From: Caldifermentibacillus hisashii
Lineage (GTDB): Bacteria > Bacillota > Bacilli > Bacillales > Caldibacillaceae
Assembly (NCBI RefSeq): GCF_027568575.1
Contig: NZ_JANUVP010000006.1
Length of the DNA stretch: 64,000 nucleotides
Reading direction: 5' to 3' (one strand)
In this document: positions 53,438-62,640 of the stretch, one piece after another
Layout: each line of letters begins with the position of its first letter
How positions within the stretch are numbered: position 1 is the first letter of the stretch
The notes under the pieces: generated by a model
What the model saw: the letters and a program-made list of their open reading frames with translations, nothing else
What the model was told of the DNA's origin: nothing
Database searches by the model: none
Position numbers and translations under genes: made by a program

Positions 53438-53632
53438 TTAGCTGTTGTGAGAGTCTACTGCATCCAATTCCTGTTGGTATTGTTGCAAAAGTTCTTTCTC
53501 TGCTTCAGTCGAATTAGCAAAAGCGGATGAAATAGCGTTATTTGCTTTATCGATATCGTCTTGGCTGATATCATTCTTTTGTTTTAATCGTTTTGTAAAT
53601 TCCCTAGCCTGTTGTAACAATTGATTTGCCAT
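53438..53632 (-). CDS. Small helical protein, DUF3813-like
   Basis: A 64-residue Gln/Glu/Asp-rich helical protein with NAISSAFANSTEAEKELLQQ. It resembles DUF3813 proteins of Bacillus; assignment is tentative. GTGGGAGCAAA precedes the ATG. It follows the 46-residue gene by 12 bases, so both are likely in one transcript. Confidence 0.6.
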   Translation of the reverse strand: MANQLLQQAREFTKRLKQKNDISQDDIDKANNAISSAFANSTEAEKELLQQYQQELDAVDSHNS

Positions 53633-53644
53633 TTTGCTCCCACC

Positions 53645-53785
53645 TTATAATGAATCAAAATGATTATTCATTTTTCTGGCCTCAGCTTCAGCATACGTTA
53701 AATGGTAAGGGATTTTTTCCGAATGACGAGTTACCGCATCGACACCTTGCTTAACAAAACGCTTTGATTTACTACTTTTGCCCAT
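53645..53785 (-). CDS. Small basic protein, unknown
   Basis: A 46-residue protein starting MGKSSKSKRFVKQGVDAVT and ending KMNNHFDSL. The basic head and TYAEAEARK segment are all I can describe. GGAGGGAT lies 4 bases before this ATG; a longer frame to 53866 was rejected for lack of a site. Confidence 0.55.
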   Translation of the reverse strand: MGKSSKSKRFVKQGVDAVTRHSEKIPYHLTYAEAEARKMNNHFDSL

Positions 53786-54038
53786 TCGTATCCCTCCGTC
53801 ATTACAATTAGAACAAGAAGGAAACTTGGCTTCTTGTTCCTTATTAACATATCCCAATTGTGTCAAAAAAAACTGTCAGAATACGACAACCTTGCCCGAA
53901 TTTGGTTAAAAATTTACGCTATTCATTCATATAAAATAAAGGACGTATAACTTGAAAATCAATAAATTGAAGACTTTAATGAATGTTCCTATAAGAAGTA
54001 AACCAGTCAGCCGATGAATTGCTTGCTTTAGTTGAAGT

Positions 54039-54851
54039 TCAAGACTTTAATAAAAGTTCCTCCAAGTAAACAGCGATTCCGTCTTCTTCATTTGATAATG
54101 TCACGTCTTTTGCGACATGTTTGGCCATATCAATCGCATTTCCCATGGCCACTCCATGTCCGGCGAATTCAAGCATTTCTAAATCATTATCTTCATCACC
54201 AAAAGCAATCACCCGACTTTGGGGAATTCCGTAATAATCGGCGACTTTTTTAACACCGATTGCTTTATTAATTCCGTGTTTTACAATTTCGATAACCGGA
54301 TATGGGGCGCCCCAACTGCGGTGTTCGATAACTTCCGCCTTTGTTTCTGAGAGATAGGAATTAATTTTTTCAACATTCTTTTCGTCTGAATGAATCAGTA
54401 AGCTGGTTGGGTCATTTTTTAAAAAATTACGTAAATCACCGTAAGTAACGGACAGATTCCCCAGTTTGAAAAAATCAATTAATTTTTCATCATGATAATG
54501 AAGATAAATATGGTCCATTACTTCTGCGATAATATTTTGAATGGAATATTGGTCGGAAATTTCAATAATATCTTTTACCGCCTCTAAAGGGAGTGGTTGA
54601 TGATATACACCCCAACCGGCATCGAGCGGATGATGAACAAATGCTCCGTTAAAGTTGACAATCGGGCTTTGTAAGTTCAATTCCTTATAATACATTTCGC
54701 TGGCACGATAAGGCCTTCCGGTAGAAATCATGACAACATGGCCATCATTTTGGACTTGATTTAATACAGCTTTTGTCTTTTCAGAAATGGTTTTATCATC
54801 TTTTAATAACGTTCCATCTAAGTCTAATGCAATTAAGTGTTTGTCTTTCAT
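54039..54851 (-). CDS. yitU: YitU, Cof-type HAD phosphatase
   Basis: A 270-residue Cof-type HAD phosphatase, the same length as B. subtilis YitU, which dephosphorylates the riboflavin precursor 5-amino-6-(5-phosphoribitylamino)uracil. Motif I DLDGTLL, motif II STGRPY, a Lys in GINKAIGVKK, and motif IV GDEDNDLEML are all intact, unlike the HAD protein at 3653. GGAATG precedes the ATG weakly. Confidence 0.88.
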   Translation of the reverse strand: MKDKHLIALDLDGTLLKDDKTISEKTKAVLNQVQNDGHVVMISTGRPYRASEMYYKELNLQSPIVNFNGAFVHHPLDAGWGVYHQPLPLEAVKDIIEISDQYSIQNIIAEVMDHIYLHYHDEKLIDFFKLGNLSVTYGDLRNFLKNDPTSLLIHSDEKNVEKINSYLSETKAEVIEHRSWGAPYPVIEIVKHGINKAIGVKKVADYYGIPQSRVIAFGDEDNDLEMLEFAGHGVAMGNAIDMAKHVAKDVTLSNEEDGIAVYLEELLLKS

Positions 54852-55045
54852 TGAGACATTCCTTTCATTATGTCATTATTTAGCAATTATAGCACACTCA
54901 TGTTAAACTGTTATTAAGAAACTGTATTAAATATTAGTTTATAATATATGGGTAGAAATACAATAGATTTGCTTGTATTTTTTATACAATTTCCTTACTG
55001 GTACAAGGAGTTTTAGACTGAGATTGGATTTTTAGGAGGAAAATA

Positions 55046-55816
55046 ATGATTATTGTTGACAAGAAAATAGTTGCTAATATTCCGTTGTTAGAAGTTGTAC
55101 AAAAAGAGTTGTTGGATCAAGCGGTACCCACTGTTTTCTTTTTCCACGGATTTACAAGTGCAAAAGAACATAATTTGCATTACGCCTATTTGATGGCTGA
55201 AAAAAATATACGGGTTGTCCTTCCTGAGGCTGATTTGCACGGAGAACGAAGCCGAAAGTTGTCGATGGAGGAACAAGCTTTATATTTTTGGAAAATAATC
55301 TTAAAAAATATTAAGGAACTTGGAGAATTAAAGGAAGCATATGTGCGAAACAGGCGAACTTTAGAAAATCAAATTGGTGTTGCCGGCACATCAATGGGAG
55401 GAATTACGACCTTTGGTGCCTTATGTAAATATGATTGGATAAAGGCAGCTGTCAGTTTAATGGGGAATCCCGCTTATCACCATTTCGCTCGTTATCTCGT
55501 TAATGAACTGCAAAGCCAAGGATATAAAATTCCGTATTCGGAACAGCAATTAGAAGGAGAGTATCAGAAACTGTTGCCTGTTGACTTAAGTATGAATCCG
55601 GAAAAGTTAAACAATCGTCCGCTGCTATTTTGGCATGGAAAAAAGGATCCAATTGTTCCCTATACATATGCTTATGATTTTTATCAAAAGGTAAAGGAAA
55701 ATTATTCAGAACATCCGGACCATATCCGCTTTATTTTAGATCATCATGCCGGACATAAAGTATCACGAGAAGGGTTATTAGCAACGGTTGACTGGTTTGA
55801 GCAATTTCTTCAATAA
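55046..55816 (+). CDS. yitV: YitV, alpha/beta hydrolase (esterase)
   Basis: A 256-residue alpha/beta hydrolase (YitV is 255). The nucleophile elbow GTSMGG, the oxyanion region FFHGFTSAKEH, and the C-terminal HHAGHKV with the probable catalytic His are visible. Substrate unknown. AGGAGGA precedes the ATG. It is divergent from yitU. Confidence 0.87.
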   Translation: MIIVDKKIVANIPLLEVVQKELLDQAVPTVFFFHGFTSAKEHNLHYAYLMAEKNIRVVLPEADLHGERSRKLSMEEQALYFWKIILKNIKELGELKEAYVRNRRTLENQIGVAGTSMGGITTFGALCKYDWIKAAVSLMGNPAYHHFARYLVNELQSQGYKIPYSEQQLEGEYQKLLPVDLSMNPEKLNNRPLLFWHGKKDPIVPYTYAYDFYQKVKENYSEHPDHIRFILDHHAGHKVSREGLLATVDWFEQFLQ

Positions 55817-55856
55817 ATGTCCAACCTTATCCAACTTGTAGTGGCAAAGAATTTAT

Positions 55857-55999
55857 CTTACCTTAACGGAAAGTAAGACTTCACCTAAAGATATTCGAGC
55901 ATGGAAAGAAGACAGGTGGTGAACGGACTGCCCGCACGCGTCCGATAGGTTCAACTAACATTAGCGGGGAAAAAATATCCCCTTTGACGGAAGTTTCAC
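55857..55999 (+). repeat. R1 repeat copy H, full length
   Basis: A 143-bp copy directly after TTTAT (55852-55856). Inner stem TCACCT/AGGTGG, outer stem CGG..AGT/ACT..CCG, conserved CCGATAGGTTCAACTAAC, a diverged hairpin (AGCGGGG/CCCCTTT) and the end GAAGTTTCAC. It separates yitV and yitW. Confidence 0.8.
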
Positions 56000-56061
56000 T
56001 TAATTCATTTTTCTATGTATCTTTGGTATGATAGAATATGAATTGGAAAGGAGGATTTTTT

Positions 56062-56373
56062 ATGGATGAAGCTTTAAAAGAAAATATACTCGGTGCGCTT
56101 GAACAAGTAATCGATCCTGAAATTGGAATTGACATAGTAAATCTTGGGTTGGTATATGATGTTGATCTGGATGAAAACGGCAAAGCCATTGTGACGATGA
56201 CTTTGACCACAATGGGTTGCCCATTAGGCGGTATCATTTCTGACCAAGTGAAAATAGCTCTTTCTGATATACCGGAAGTGAAAGATACTGAGGTGAATAT
56301 TGTCTGGAATCCACCTTGGTCAAAAAATATGATGAGTCGTTATGCAAAGATTGCACTAGGAATTCCGGATTAA
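56062..56373 (+). CDS. yitW: YitW, MIP18/SufT family protein
   Basis: A 103-residue DUF59/MIP18 family protein, as YitW; the family assists iron-sulphur cluster assembly. Motifs: VIDPEIGIDIVNLGLVY, TLTTMGCPLGG with the conserved Cys, and WNPPWSKNMMS. AAAGGAGG precedes the ATG at 56062. Confidence 0.9.
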   Translation: MDEALKENILGALEQVIDPEIGIDIVNLGLVYDVDLDENGKAIVTMTLTTMGCPLGGIISDQVKIALSDIPEVKDTEVNIVWNPPWSKNMMSRYAKIALGIPD

Positions 56374-56538
56374 TCCGAAACTGACCCTAAGGAAGGGGAT
56401 GATGGTTCAGCCAGACCCTTTCGAAAAGTTTTGAGAGCCTGCTTTCAACTGTCATTTTTTTCATCTCTACCTGAATTCATGATTTCCCTCTTTTCGTAAA
56501 AGATAATAATGAGAAATCTGGAAAGGGGGATGAAAGCA

Positions 56539-56712
56539 ATGGGAGAAAATCGTCGTTTCCGAGCAGGGTACAAAGCACCAAATGACGGGATATATATTGA
56601 AATAGGAGAAGAAGGATCGTCTGTCGTCAATCCAAGACAAGTCCGGTTAAAAGCAGGACAGCGTTTCCCGGAAAACTCCAATCATAACCGCATTTGGACC
56701 TTTAAGGGTTAA
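56539..56712 (+). CDS. yjzC: YjzC-like small protein
   Basis: A 57-residue protein starting MGENRRFRAGYKAPNDGIY and containing VNPRQVRLKAGQRFPE and a final HNRIWTFKG, the YjzC pattern. Function unknown. GGGGGAT precedes; ATG 56530 is an alternative start. Followed by a strong terminator. Confidence 0.8.
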   Translation: MGENRRFRAGYKAPNDGIYIEIGEEGSSVVNPRQVRLKAGQRFPENSNHNRIWTFKG

Positions 56713-56762
56713 ATCCGATTGTTCATATTTTGTATTATATGAAATTCTGGAAGCAAAAAGTC

Positions 56763-56819
56763 AAAAGGTTGTCTTGTCAGGGAGAATAGAAATGACTCCC
56801 CTAAAGGACAACCTTTTTT
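56763..56819 (+). terminator. yjzC terminator
   Basis: An 11-bp stem, AAAAGGTTGTC/GACAACCTTTT, with inner GGAG/CTCC and a T-run. Confidence 0.88.
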
Positions 56820-56962
56820 CGTATACTTTACGTATAGATGACTGGCACTTAGGAATTCACCGGAGAAAAATTTGAAATTAAGTAAAAACTGAAAAATACT
56901 TGTCATTTTCGATGAACTACGCATGACGAGTCGCCGAACTTAATCGTAATCGGTTCACTCTC

Positions 56963-57145
56963 TTACACATTTAGTTCTTTATCTTTTGGCATAACTGCCG
57001 CAATTAGGAAAAGAATAATCGAGATGCCGATTGCTAAAATTGTTCCAACTGTAAAATCATATGAAGCGGATTTTATTGACCCGACAATATAAGTTAACAT
57101 ATGTGATAAAAGAAATACCCAGAAAAAGGTCCAAAAATATTTCAT
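56963..57145 (-). CDS. yjzD: YjzD-like membrane protein (DUF2929)
   Basis: A 60-residue protein with two membrane helices, starting MKYFWTFFWVFLLSHMLTYI and ending PKDKELNV, the DUF2929/YjzD type. AGGTGGAG precedes the ATG at 57143-57145; the longer frame to 57247 has no site. Function unknown. Confidence 0.8.
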   Translation of the reverse strand: MKYFWTFFWVFLLSHMLTYIVGSIKSASYDFTVGTILAIGISIILFLIAAVMPKDKELNV

Positions 57146-57469
57146 GAAACTCCACCTGCTTTTCATTTTATAATTATTTTCTTCATTATCATATAAAGAA
57201 ATCATACCATAAAAATCAAATTTTAGGAAAGGTTTCTTATTGAGCAATTTAAAATAAACAGCTTAGGTTTTTATTGCGAAACACAAGAGGCAATCTGACA
57301 AAGCTGTTTTTCCCCGGACTTACAGGAAAGATAAATGAAAAATAGGCAATTGTAATAGAGAGTTTATTACTTTTTTGAATAAAGTATAAAGAGAAGCACT
57401 GCCCACAAGGCTGATTATTGTGTTAATGAATGGAAAATAATTGGTAAGTAAATATAAGAGGGGTTATGT
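57146..57469. other. Divergent gap yjzD-yjaU
   Basis: AT-rich gap of about 320 bases between divergent genes. I see no repeat, terminator or clear promoter pair; nothing else is supported. Confidence 0.35.
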
Positions 57470-58192
57470 ATGAACTTTCGAATTTTCACCTTAAATGATC
57501 AATATTGTATCATTCATTATCCGGAAAAACCAAATGGATTCGGGGTATTGGTCATCGGCGGAGAAGAACAATATGTAGATAAACAGAGTAGTAATTGGTT
57601 AAGTAACAATGCAAGACAGAAAATCCTTCAATCATTTTTAGATGACGGATACACCGTTTATTATACAAATTTCAATTACAGGCATATGGGAAATAAGCAA
57701 TCTGTTGAACAAGTGGCCAGTCTATACGAATTTATTAAGCGGACGGAAATCTTAAACGAACGGGTGCACATTATTGCAGAAGGAATTGGGACTTTGATTG
57801 CCATGGATTTATTAAAAAATAAAAGAGAAATGATTCGCTCGATTGTATTCATTAATCCGATATTTTCCATTCAATGGATGATATCAATTTTGAAAGATCA
57901 ACCTTTTCTTTATAAAAAAACGATCAAAGATTTATCATCTGCTTACAATATTAGTGAAGAAAGTTGTGAAAAAAATATCAAAAACTTAAAAGTGACATCA
58001 TTTACCATCACATATCCTTTCGTTATCATTCATATTTTAGAACATGGAATTCAAGATGCGCTATGGACACAGCTATATAAAAAATATTTTTCTAAATATA
58101 ATGAAAATATCTATGTTATTTTACCGGAAAAAAGGTCGCGCATTGCTTATTACGCAAAGAACTTATTCATGCAGGCTGAAGCTCAATTGTAA
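57470..58192 (+). CDS. yjaU: YjaU-like alpha/beta hydrolase-fold protein
   Basis: A 240-residue protein with an alpha/beta-hydrolase-like layout (GFGVLVIGGEEQ, then IIAEGIGTLIAMDLL). The nucleophile elbow, normally GxSxG, reads EGIGT, so the Ser is missing and it is probably not a classical esterase. Position before yjaV and fabHA supports YjaU. GAGGGG precedes the ATG; yjaV follows 25 bases later. Confidence 0.7.
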   Translation: MNFRIFTLNDQYCIIHYPEKPNGFGVLVIGGEEQYVDKQSSNWLSNNARQKILQSFLDDGYTVYYTNFNYRHMGNKQSVEQVASLYEFIKRTEILNERVHIIAEGIGTLIAMDLLKNKREMIRSIVFINPIFSIQWMISILKDQPFLYKKTIKDLSSAYNISEESCEKNIKNLKVTSFTITYPFVIIHILEHGIQDALWTQLYKKYFSKYNENIYVILPEKRSRIAYYAKNLFMQAEAQL

Positions 58193-58217
58193 TCGTATTT
58201 GACAGCAGGTGAAGCAA

Positions 58218-58991
58218 ATGGACGGATATATCCTCTTCGGATCCTTTGGACAATTGGGATTTGAAATTTGTGAACAACTATTAAATAAAGGTTATCAAGT
58301 AAACCATGTAAATGTTTGTGATGACTATGAGGATCAGGAAATTATTGAAGAAAAAAATTTATTGCTTGGCAGAAATGCGAATTTTAAGAGAATGGGCGAA
58401 AATTTAGAACGATCCATAAACGTTCCAATGATCATCCCATTATATGATTGGTTATTTTACGATGAAAATCAATGGGAAATGATTTTAAAAAAACTTGAAC
58501 AAATTTTTGCCCGGCTTTCAGTAAAAAATGCTTCAGCCCCGATCATTTTATTAAAAGCATCAGGTCCCGACCAAAGGATCCAGTCAATGAATCATTATTT
58601 TCGGGTAATTGAACAAAAATTTTGCAAAACATTATCGATTTACGTTCCCATTATATATGGGAAGTGGTTTACCGAGACTTCATATCTTTACCATATGTTA
58701 ATGGGGGAAAAAATTAGCAGAAACGCAGATGCCATTTATATTAGTGATGCGGGTAGAACGATTGTTGATTTAATGTTACATGAAGAAAAAGGAGAATTTT
58801 ATATTAGAAATCAAAACAAACATCGTTGGCATGAATGTCTATATATGCTGACCGGTATTAAATCACAAACCGATTTTCCGGAAGATGAAACCGTCAATGA
58901 TCCCGGTAAAGTTATTTTTGTCAATGAAACAAATGACGGAGAACGTTTTTTTGATGAAATAAAGAAATTACAAACGATATTTGATTTGTAA
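58218..58991 (+). CDS. yjaV: YjaV-like protein, Rossmann-type
   Basis: A 257-residue protein starting MDGYILFGSFGQLGFEICEQ; GSFGQLG is a nucleotide-binding glycine motif of the SDR/epimerase kind. The catalytic YxxxK is not evident. By position and length it is the YjaV homologue; function unknown. AGCAGGTGA precedes the ATG. Probable operon with yjaU. Confidence 0.7.
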   Translation: MDGYILFGSFGQLGFEICEQLLNKGYQVNHVNVCDDYEDQEIIEEKNLLLGRNANFKRMGENLERSINVPMIIPLYDWLFYDENQWEMILKKLEQIFARLSVKNASAPIILLKASGPDQRIQSMNHYFRVIEQKFCKTLSIYVPIIYGKWFTETSYLYHMLMGEKISRNADAIYISDAGRTIVDLMLHEEKGEFYIRNQNKHRWHECLYMLTGIKSQTDFPEDETVNDPGKVIFVNETNDGERFFDEIKKLQTIFDL

Positions 58992-59034
58992 CATGTAAGT
59001 TTACTTGAATTATTTCCACTGTACAAAATTTCAA

Positions 59035-59063
59035 TTGAAATATCTTTTTTTTTCAAGTAAAAT
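59035..59063 (+). promoter_or_regulatory. fabHA promoter
   Basis: TTGAAA (59035-59040) and TAAAAT (59058-59063) are separated by 17 bases. The FapR operator begins within the -10. Confidence 0.6.
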
Positions 59064-59080
59064 TAGTACCAAGTCATAAT
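59062..59080 (+). promoter_or_regulatory. FapR operator of fabHA
   Basis: ATTAGTACCAAGTCATAAT fits the FapR operator pattern (ATTAGTACC followed by a near-inverted AGTCTTAAT-type half). FapR represses fatty-acid genes unless malonyl-CoA or malonyl-ACP is present. Confidence 0.7.
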
Positions 59081-59134
59081 AACTCATAATAAAAATAGTT
59101 GTGATCAGAATTTTTCAAATGAGGAGTGAGTTAC

Positions 59135-60067
59135 ATGAATGTTGGAATTGTTGGTATTGGTCGTTATGTACCGGAAAATGTAGTAACGAATCAAGATTTA
59201 GAAAAAAGAATGGATACTTCCGATGAATGGATTCGAACGAGAACCGGGATCAGGGAGCGAAGAATTGCCGGTGATGACATAAACACCTCACATATGGCTT
59301 ATTTCGCTGCACAAAAGGCGATTGAGGATGCCGGGATTCAGCCTGAAGATATTGATCTCATCTTAACAGCAACGGTTACTCCTGATCAGCCTTTCCCAAC
59401 CGTTTCTTGCATGATTCAGGAACAAATTGGTGCCAAAAAAGCTGCAGCGATGGATATTAGTGCCGCATGTTCCGGATTAATGTACGGAATGGTGACGGCC
59501 AAACAATTTATCGAAACAGGTGTTTATAAGTATGTATTAGTTATCGGTGCAGAAAAGTTATCGAAAATAACCGACTGGGAAGACCGTTCAACTGCCGTAT
59601 TATTTGGTGACGGAGCCGGTGCAGTGGTCATGGGACCGGTCACTGACGGACGAGGAATTTTATCATTTGAACTCGGTGCAGATGGTTCTGGAGGAAAATT
59701 TTTATATCAAGAAAAATATATTTGTATGAACGGTCGAGAAGTCTTTAAATTTGCTGTTCGACAAATGGGCGAATCCGCCTTAAATGTGATAGAAAAGGCA
59801 GGCTTGTCGAAGGAGGACGTCGATTTTCTTATCCCGCATCAAGCTAATATCCGAATTATGGAAGCAGCAAGACAAAGATTGGATCTCCCGGTTGAAAAAA
59901 TGTCAAATACTGTTGGAAAATATGGAAATACATCTGCAGCCTCCATTCCAATTTCTTTAGTTGAGGATTTGGAAGCAGGACGGATTAAAGATGATGATAT
60001 TATCTTGATGGTTGGTTTTGGCGGTGGTCTAACTTGGGGAGCGATTTTAATGAAATGGGGCAAGTAA
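59135..60067 (+). CDS. fabHA: 3-oxoacyl-ACP synthase III
   Basis: A 310-residue FabH that condenses a starter acyl-CoA with malonyl-ACP, setting branched or straight chain type. Catalytic Cys in AACSGLMYG (about residue 111), His in IPHQANIRI (about 235) and Asn in GKYGNTSAAS (about 265). ATG 59135 follows GAGGAGTGAG; an in-frame GTG at 59126 overlaps that site. FapR operator and promoter lie upstream. fabF follows after a 294-base gap with a truncated R1 repeat. Confidence 0.94.
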   Translation: MNVGIVGIGRYVPENVVTNQDLEKRMDTSDEWIRTRTGIRERRIAGDDINTSHMAYFAAQKAIEDAGIQPEDIDLILTATVTPDQPFPTVSCMIQEQIGAKKAAAMDISAACSGLMYGMVTAKQFIETGVYKYVLVIGAEKLSKITDWEDRSTAVLFGDGAGAVVMGPVTDGRGILSFELGADGSGGKFLYQEKYICMNGREVFKFAVRQMGESALNVIEKAGLSKEDVDFLIPHQANIRIMEAARQRLDLPVEKMSNTVGKYGNTSAASIPISLVEDLEAGRIKDDDIILMVGFGGGLTWGAILMKWGK

Positions 60068-60078
60068 TTTGTTTTACT

Positions 60079-60140
60079 ACCGCTAAAAGGCCCGTCTTGA
60101 CTAAACCGGTTACAGCCCGGTTGTTTTAACTAATCAATCG
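60079..60140 (+). repeat. R1 repeat copy I, truncated
   Basis: Directly after TTTTAC, CTACCGCTAAAAGGCCCGTC resembles the left end of copies E and F. CCGGTTGTTTTAACTAATC resembles the conserved segment. The inner stem and the terminal hairpin are missing. Confidence 0.4.
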
Positions 60141-60361
60141 ACATAAGCAAGTTGTTAACAGGTAAGCGGTTATGTAGACATCTATCATTTGATTATTAGG
60201 TGTATTATTGTTCGGTAAAAATTCTTTAAAACCTAAAAAACTTTTCAAAATTTTTTCCGGGATGGTAAGATAAGATGAAGGACGATCGTAATAAAATAGT
60301 GTACGAATTCTTGAAAGTTTCATAGTGGAAATATGCACGATTAAAAAGGAGTTGTATTGAA

Positions 60362-61600
60362 ATGGAACAACGAAGGGTAGTTATTACTGGGATTGGTGCT
60401 GTTACACCTGTTGGCAGTGATGCCCTAACTTCTTGGAATAATATTATAAACGGAAAATCAGGTATCGGTCCGATGACTCGGGTTAATGCTGATGAGTTTC
60501 CTGCAAAAGTTGCCGCAGAAGTGAGAGATTTTAATCCTGAAGATTTTATTGAAAGAAAAGATGTAAGGAAAATGGATCGATTTACTCATTTTGCCGTAGC
60601 TGCATCACTTATGGCCGTAAAAGACGCCAATCTGACAATTGATGATCATAATGCACATCGAGTCGGTGTTTGGATTGGTTCGGGTATCGGCGGGTTAGAA
60701 ACGTTGGAAAATCAATTTGAAACCTTTTTACAACGTGGCTATCGGCGGGTTAGTCCGTTCTTTATACCGATGATGATTCCGGATATGGCAACCGGGCAAG
60801 TTTCGATTTTTCTTGGTGCAAAAGGTTTTAATTCTTGTACAGTAACGGCCTGTGCAACCGGAACAAACTCCATTGGCGATGCATTTAAAGTTATTGAACG
60901 CGGTGATGCAGATGTCATGATTTCCGGTGGTTCTGAAGCCCCAATCACAAGAATGTCGATAGCAGGATTCTGTGCCAATACCGCGCTCTCAACCAATCCC
61001 GATCCAAAAACCGCATGCCGGCCGTTTGATAAAGATCGTGACGGTTTTGTTATCGGTGAAGGGGCAGGGATCGTTGTTTTAGAAGAATTGAATCATGCTT
61101 TAAACCGAGGTGCTCATATTTATGCAGAAGTAATCGGCTACGGAGCGACCGGTGATGCCTATCATATTACTGCTCCGGCACCTGAAGGAGAAGGCGGTGC
61201 CCGTGCAATGAAGATGGCGATCGATGATGCTGGAATCGACCCGACAACAATCGATTATATTAATGCCCATGGTACAAGTACCGAATATAATGATAAATAT
61301 GAAACAACAGCCATTAAAACAATATTTGGCGATCATGCTTATAAAATGGCCATCAGCTCAACGAAATCAATGACCGGACATTTATTAGGCGCTGCCGGAG
61401 CGGTAGAGGCAATTTTTACTGTTTTAGCTCTAAAGGAAGGCATTTTACCGCCAACCATGAATTTACAAAATCCGGATCCGAATTGTGACTTGGATTATGT
61501 TCCAAATGAAGCAAGAAATCAAGAAATTACGTATGCGATGAGCAACTCGCTCGGATTCGGCGGTCATAATGCAACACTAGTATTTAAAAAATATGAATAA
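60362..61600 (+). CDS. fabF: 3-oxoacyl-ACP synthase II
   Basis: A 412-residue FabF that elongates acyl-ACP with malonyl-ACP. The catalytic Cys lies in VTACATGTNSIGDA (about residue 163), His in NAHGTSTEYND (about 303) and His in SMTGHLLGAAGAVEA (about 340). AAAAGGAG precedes the ATG at 10 bases. Co-located with fabHA; B. subtilis transcribes both from the FapR promoter, but the 294-base gap allows an own promoter. Confidence 0.95.
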   Translation: MEQRRVVITGIGAVTPVGSDALTSWNNIINGKSGIGPMTRVNADEFPAKVAAEVRDFNPEDFIERKDVRKMDRFTHFAVAASLMAVKDANLTIDDHNAHRVGVWIGSGIGGLETLENQFETFLQRGYRRVSPFFIPMMIPDMATGQVSIFLGAKGFNSCTVTACATGTNSIGDAFKVIERGDADVMISGGSEAPITRMSIAGFCANTALSTNPDPKTACRPFDKDRDGFVIGEGAGIVVLEELNHALNRGAHIYAEVIGYGATGDAYHITAPAPEGEGGARAMKMAIDDAGIDPTTIDYINAHGTSTEYNDKYETTAIKTIFGDHAYKMAISSTKSMTGHLLGAAGAVEAIFTVLALKEGILPPTMNLQNPDPNCDLDYVPNEARNQEITYAMSNSLGFGGHNATLVFKKYE

Positions 61601-61613
61601 TGTAGAAACGCTT

Positions 61614-61640
61614 AAAGCCAGGGAAAGGGGACCTGGCTTT
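61614..61640 (+). terminator. fabF terminator
   Basis: A 9-bp stem, AAAGCCAGG/CCTGGCTTT. The T-tract after it is short. Confidence 0.65.
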
Positions 61641-61756
61641 ACGTATTTATCATCGTCTTTTCGCCATTAAGAGAAGGAAATCTTGCTTTTTCAGGAATAA
61701 TTTAACTCTTTTCGGACAATACTGTACTCAAACAGTCTTTAAGCGAGGGGTTAGAA

Positions 61757-62500
61757 ATGATGTATTTGCATGATGTTTGGGTGAATTGGTTCGAAGGGGA
61801 AGAGAACGGATATAATGTCTGTCATTTTCATGAATGGCGAAAAGATGATACCATCGAATTATTAGATCAGGTACCGGTTTTGAAAGTAACGAAAGACTTA
61901 TATGATTATATTGAAAATGGGTTGACTGATCTGCCGGAAAGTTTATTGAATGATGTGTTTCAAAAGGCGTATTTGCGAAAAAATCATGAGCGGATCCAGT
62001 TGGACTATTGTTTTATCATAACAGACGGCATCGGCATTCTGGCCGTCGATACGCTCGGATATCAAATACCGATGAGGAAAAGTCGCATAATCCCGAGACA
62101 AGAGCAACTTGTATATGAGATGATAGCAGAAGAAAATCCGATCAAATATTCGATACCAAAACATCCGAAAAAAGAACATCATATTATGTCACCTGAACCG
62201 GAAGTAATGATGGGGCTGACAAGGAAAGAGCGGCAGTTAAAGCAATTGTTATTTTTAGCTTTAGATCATCTATATACATCGAAAAATACAGGGCAAGTCC
62301 GGTACTGGTATACAGAATGGGCACCGGGACATTATTCAACGATTCGGACGAAATCGTTTGAAGAAATATGGAATCAACTGTATGAAGAAGTAAAACTCGG
62401 TTGGACAGAAAAACATGAGAAGCTATGTGAGGCTTTAATAAAAGGTGAACCATATTTTGAAAAACTTTGGGAAATGGAAAAAGGATCAAAGGTAAATTAA
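61757..62500 (+). CDS. yjbA: YjbA, DUF3603 protein
   Basis: A 247-residue soluble protein of the YjbA (DUF3603) family (252 in B. subtilis), starting MMYLHDVWVNWFEGEENGYN and with RYWYTEWAPGHYSTI in the middle. Function unknown. GCGAGGGG precedes two adjacent ATGs. It lies between fabF and trpS as in B. subtilis. Confidence 0.88.
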   Translation: MMYLHDVWVNWFEGEENGYNVCHFHEWRKDDTIELLDQVPVLKVTKDLYDYIENGLTDLPESLLNDVFQKAYLRKNHERIQLDYCFIITDGIGILAVDTLGYQIPMRKSRIIPRQEQLVYEMIAEENPIKYSIPKHPKKEHHIMSPEPEVMMGLTRKERQLKQLLFLALDHLYTSKNTGQVRYWYTEWAPGHYSTIRTKSFEEIWNQLYEEVKLGWTEKHEKLCEALIKGEPYFEKLWEMEKGSKVN

Positions 62501-62513
62501 AGAGTCCTACTTC

Positions 62514-62552
62514 AAAAATGTCCGTGAGATAAAACCTCATGGGCATTTTTTT
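62514..62552 (+). terminator. yjbA terminator
   Basis: AAAAATGTCCGTGAG pairs with CTCATGGGCATTTTT (one G:T), and seven T in a row follow the GGGCA. Confidence 0.85.
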
Positions 62553-62640
62553 GTACACTGCATGGCGATTAACAATGTATCCCAAATTTTAGTATAGGGC
62601 AAATCAGGATTAACAACTGTGTTACTTACTAAAATGGTAA

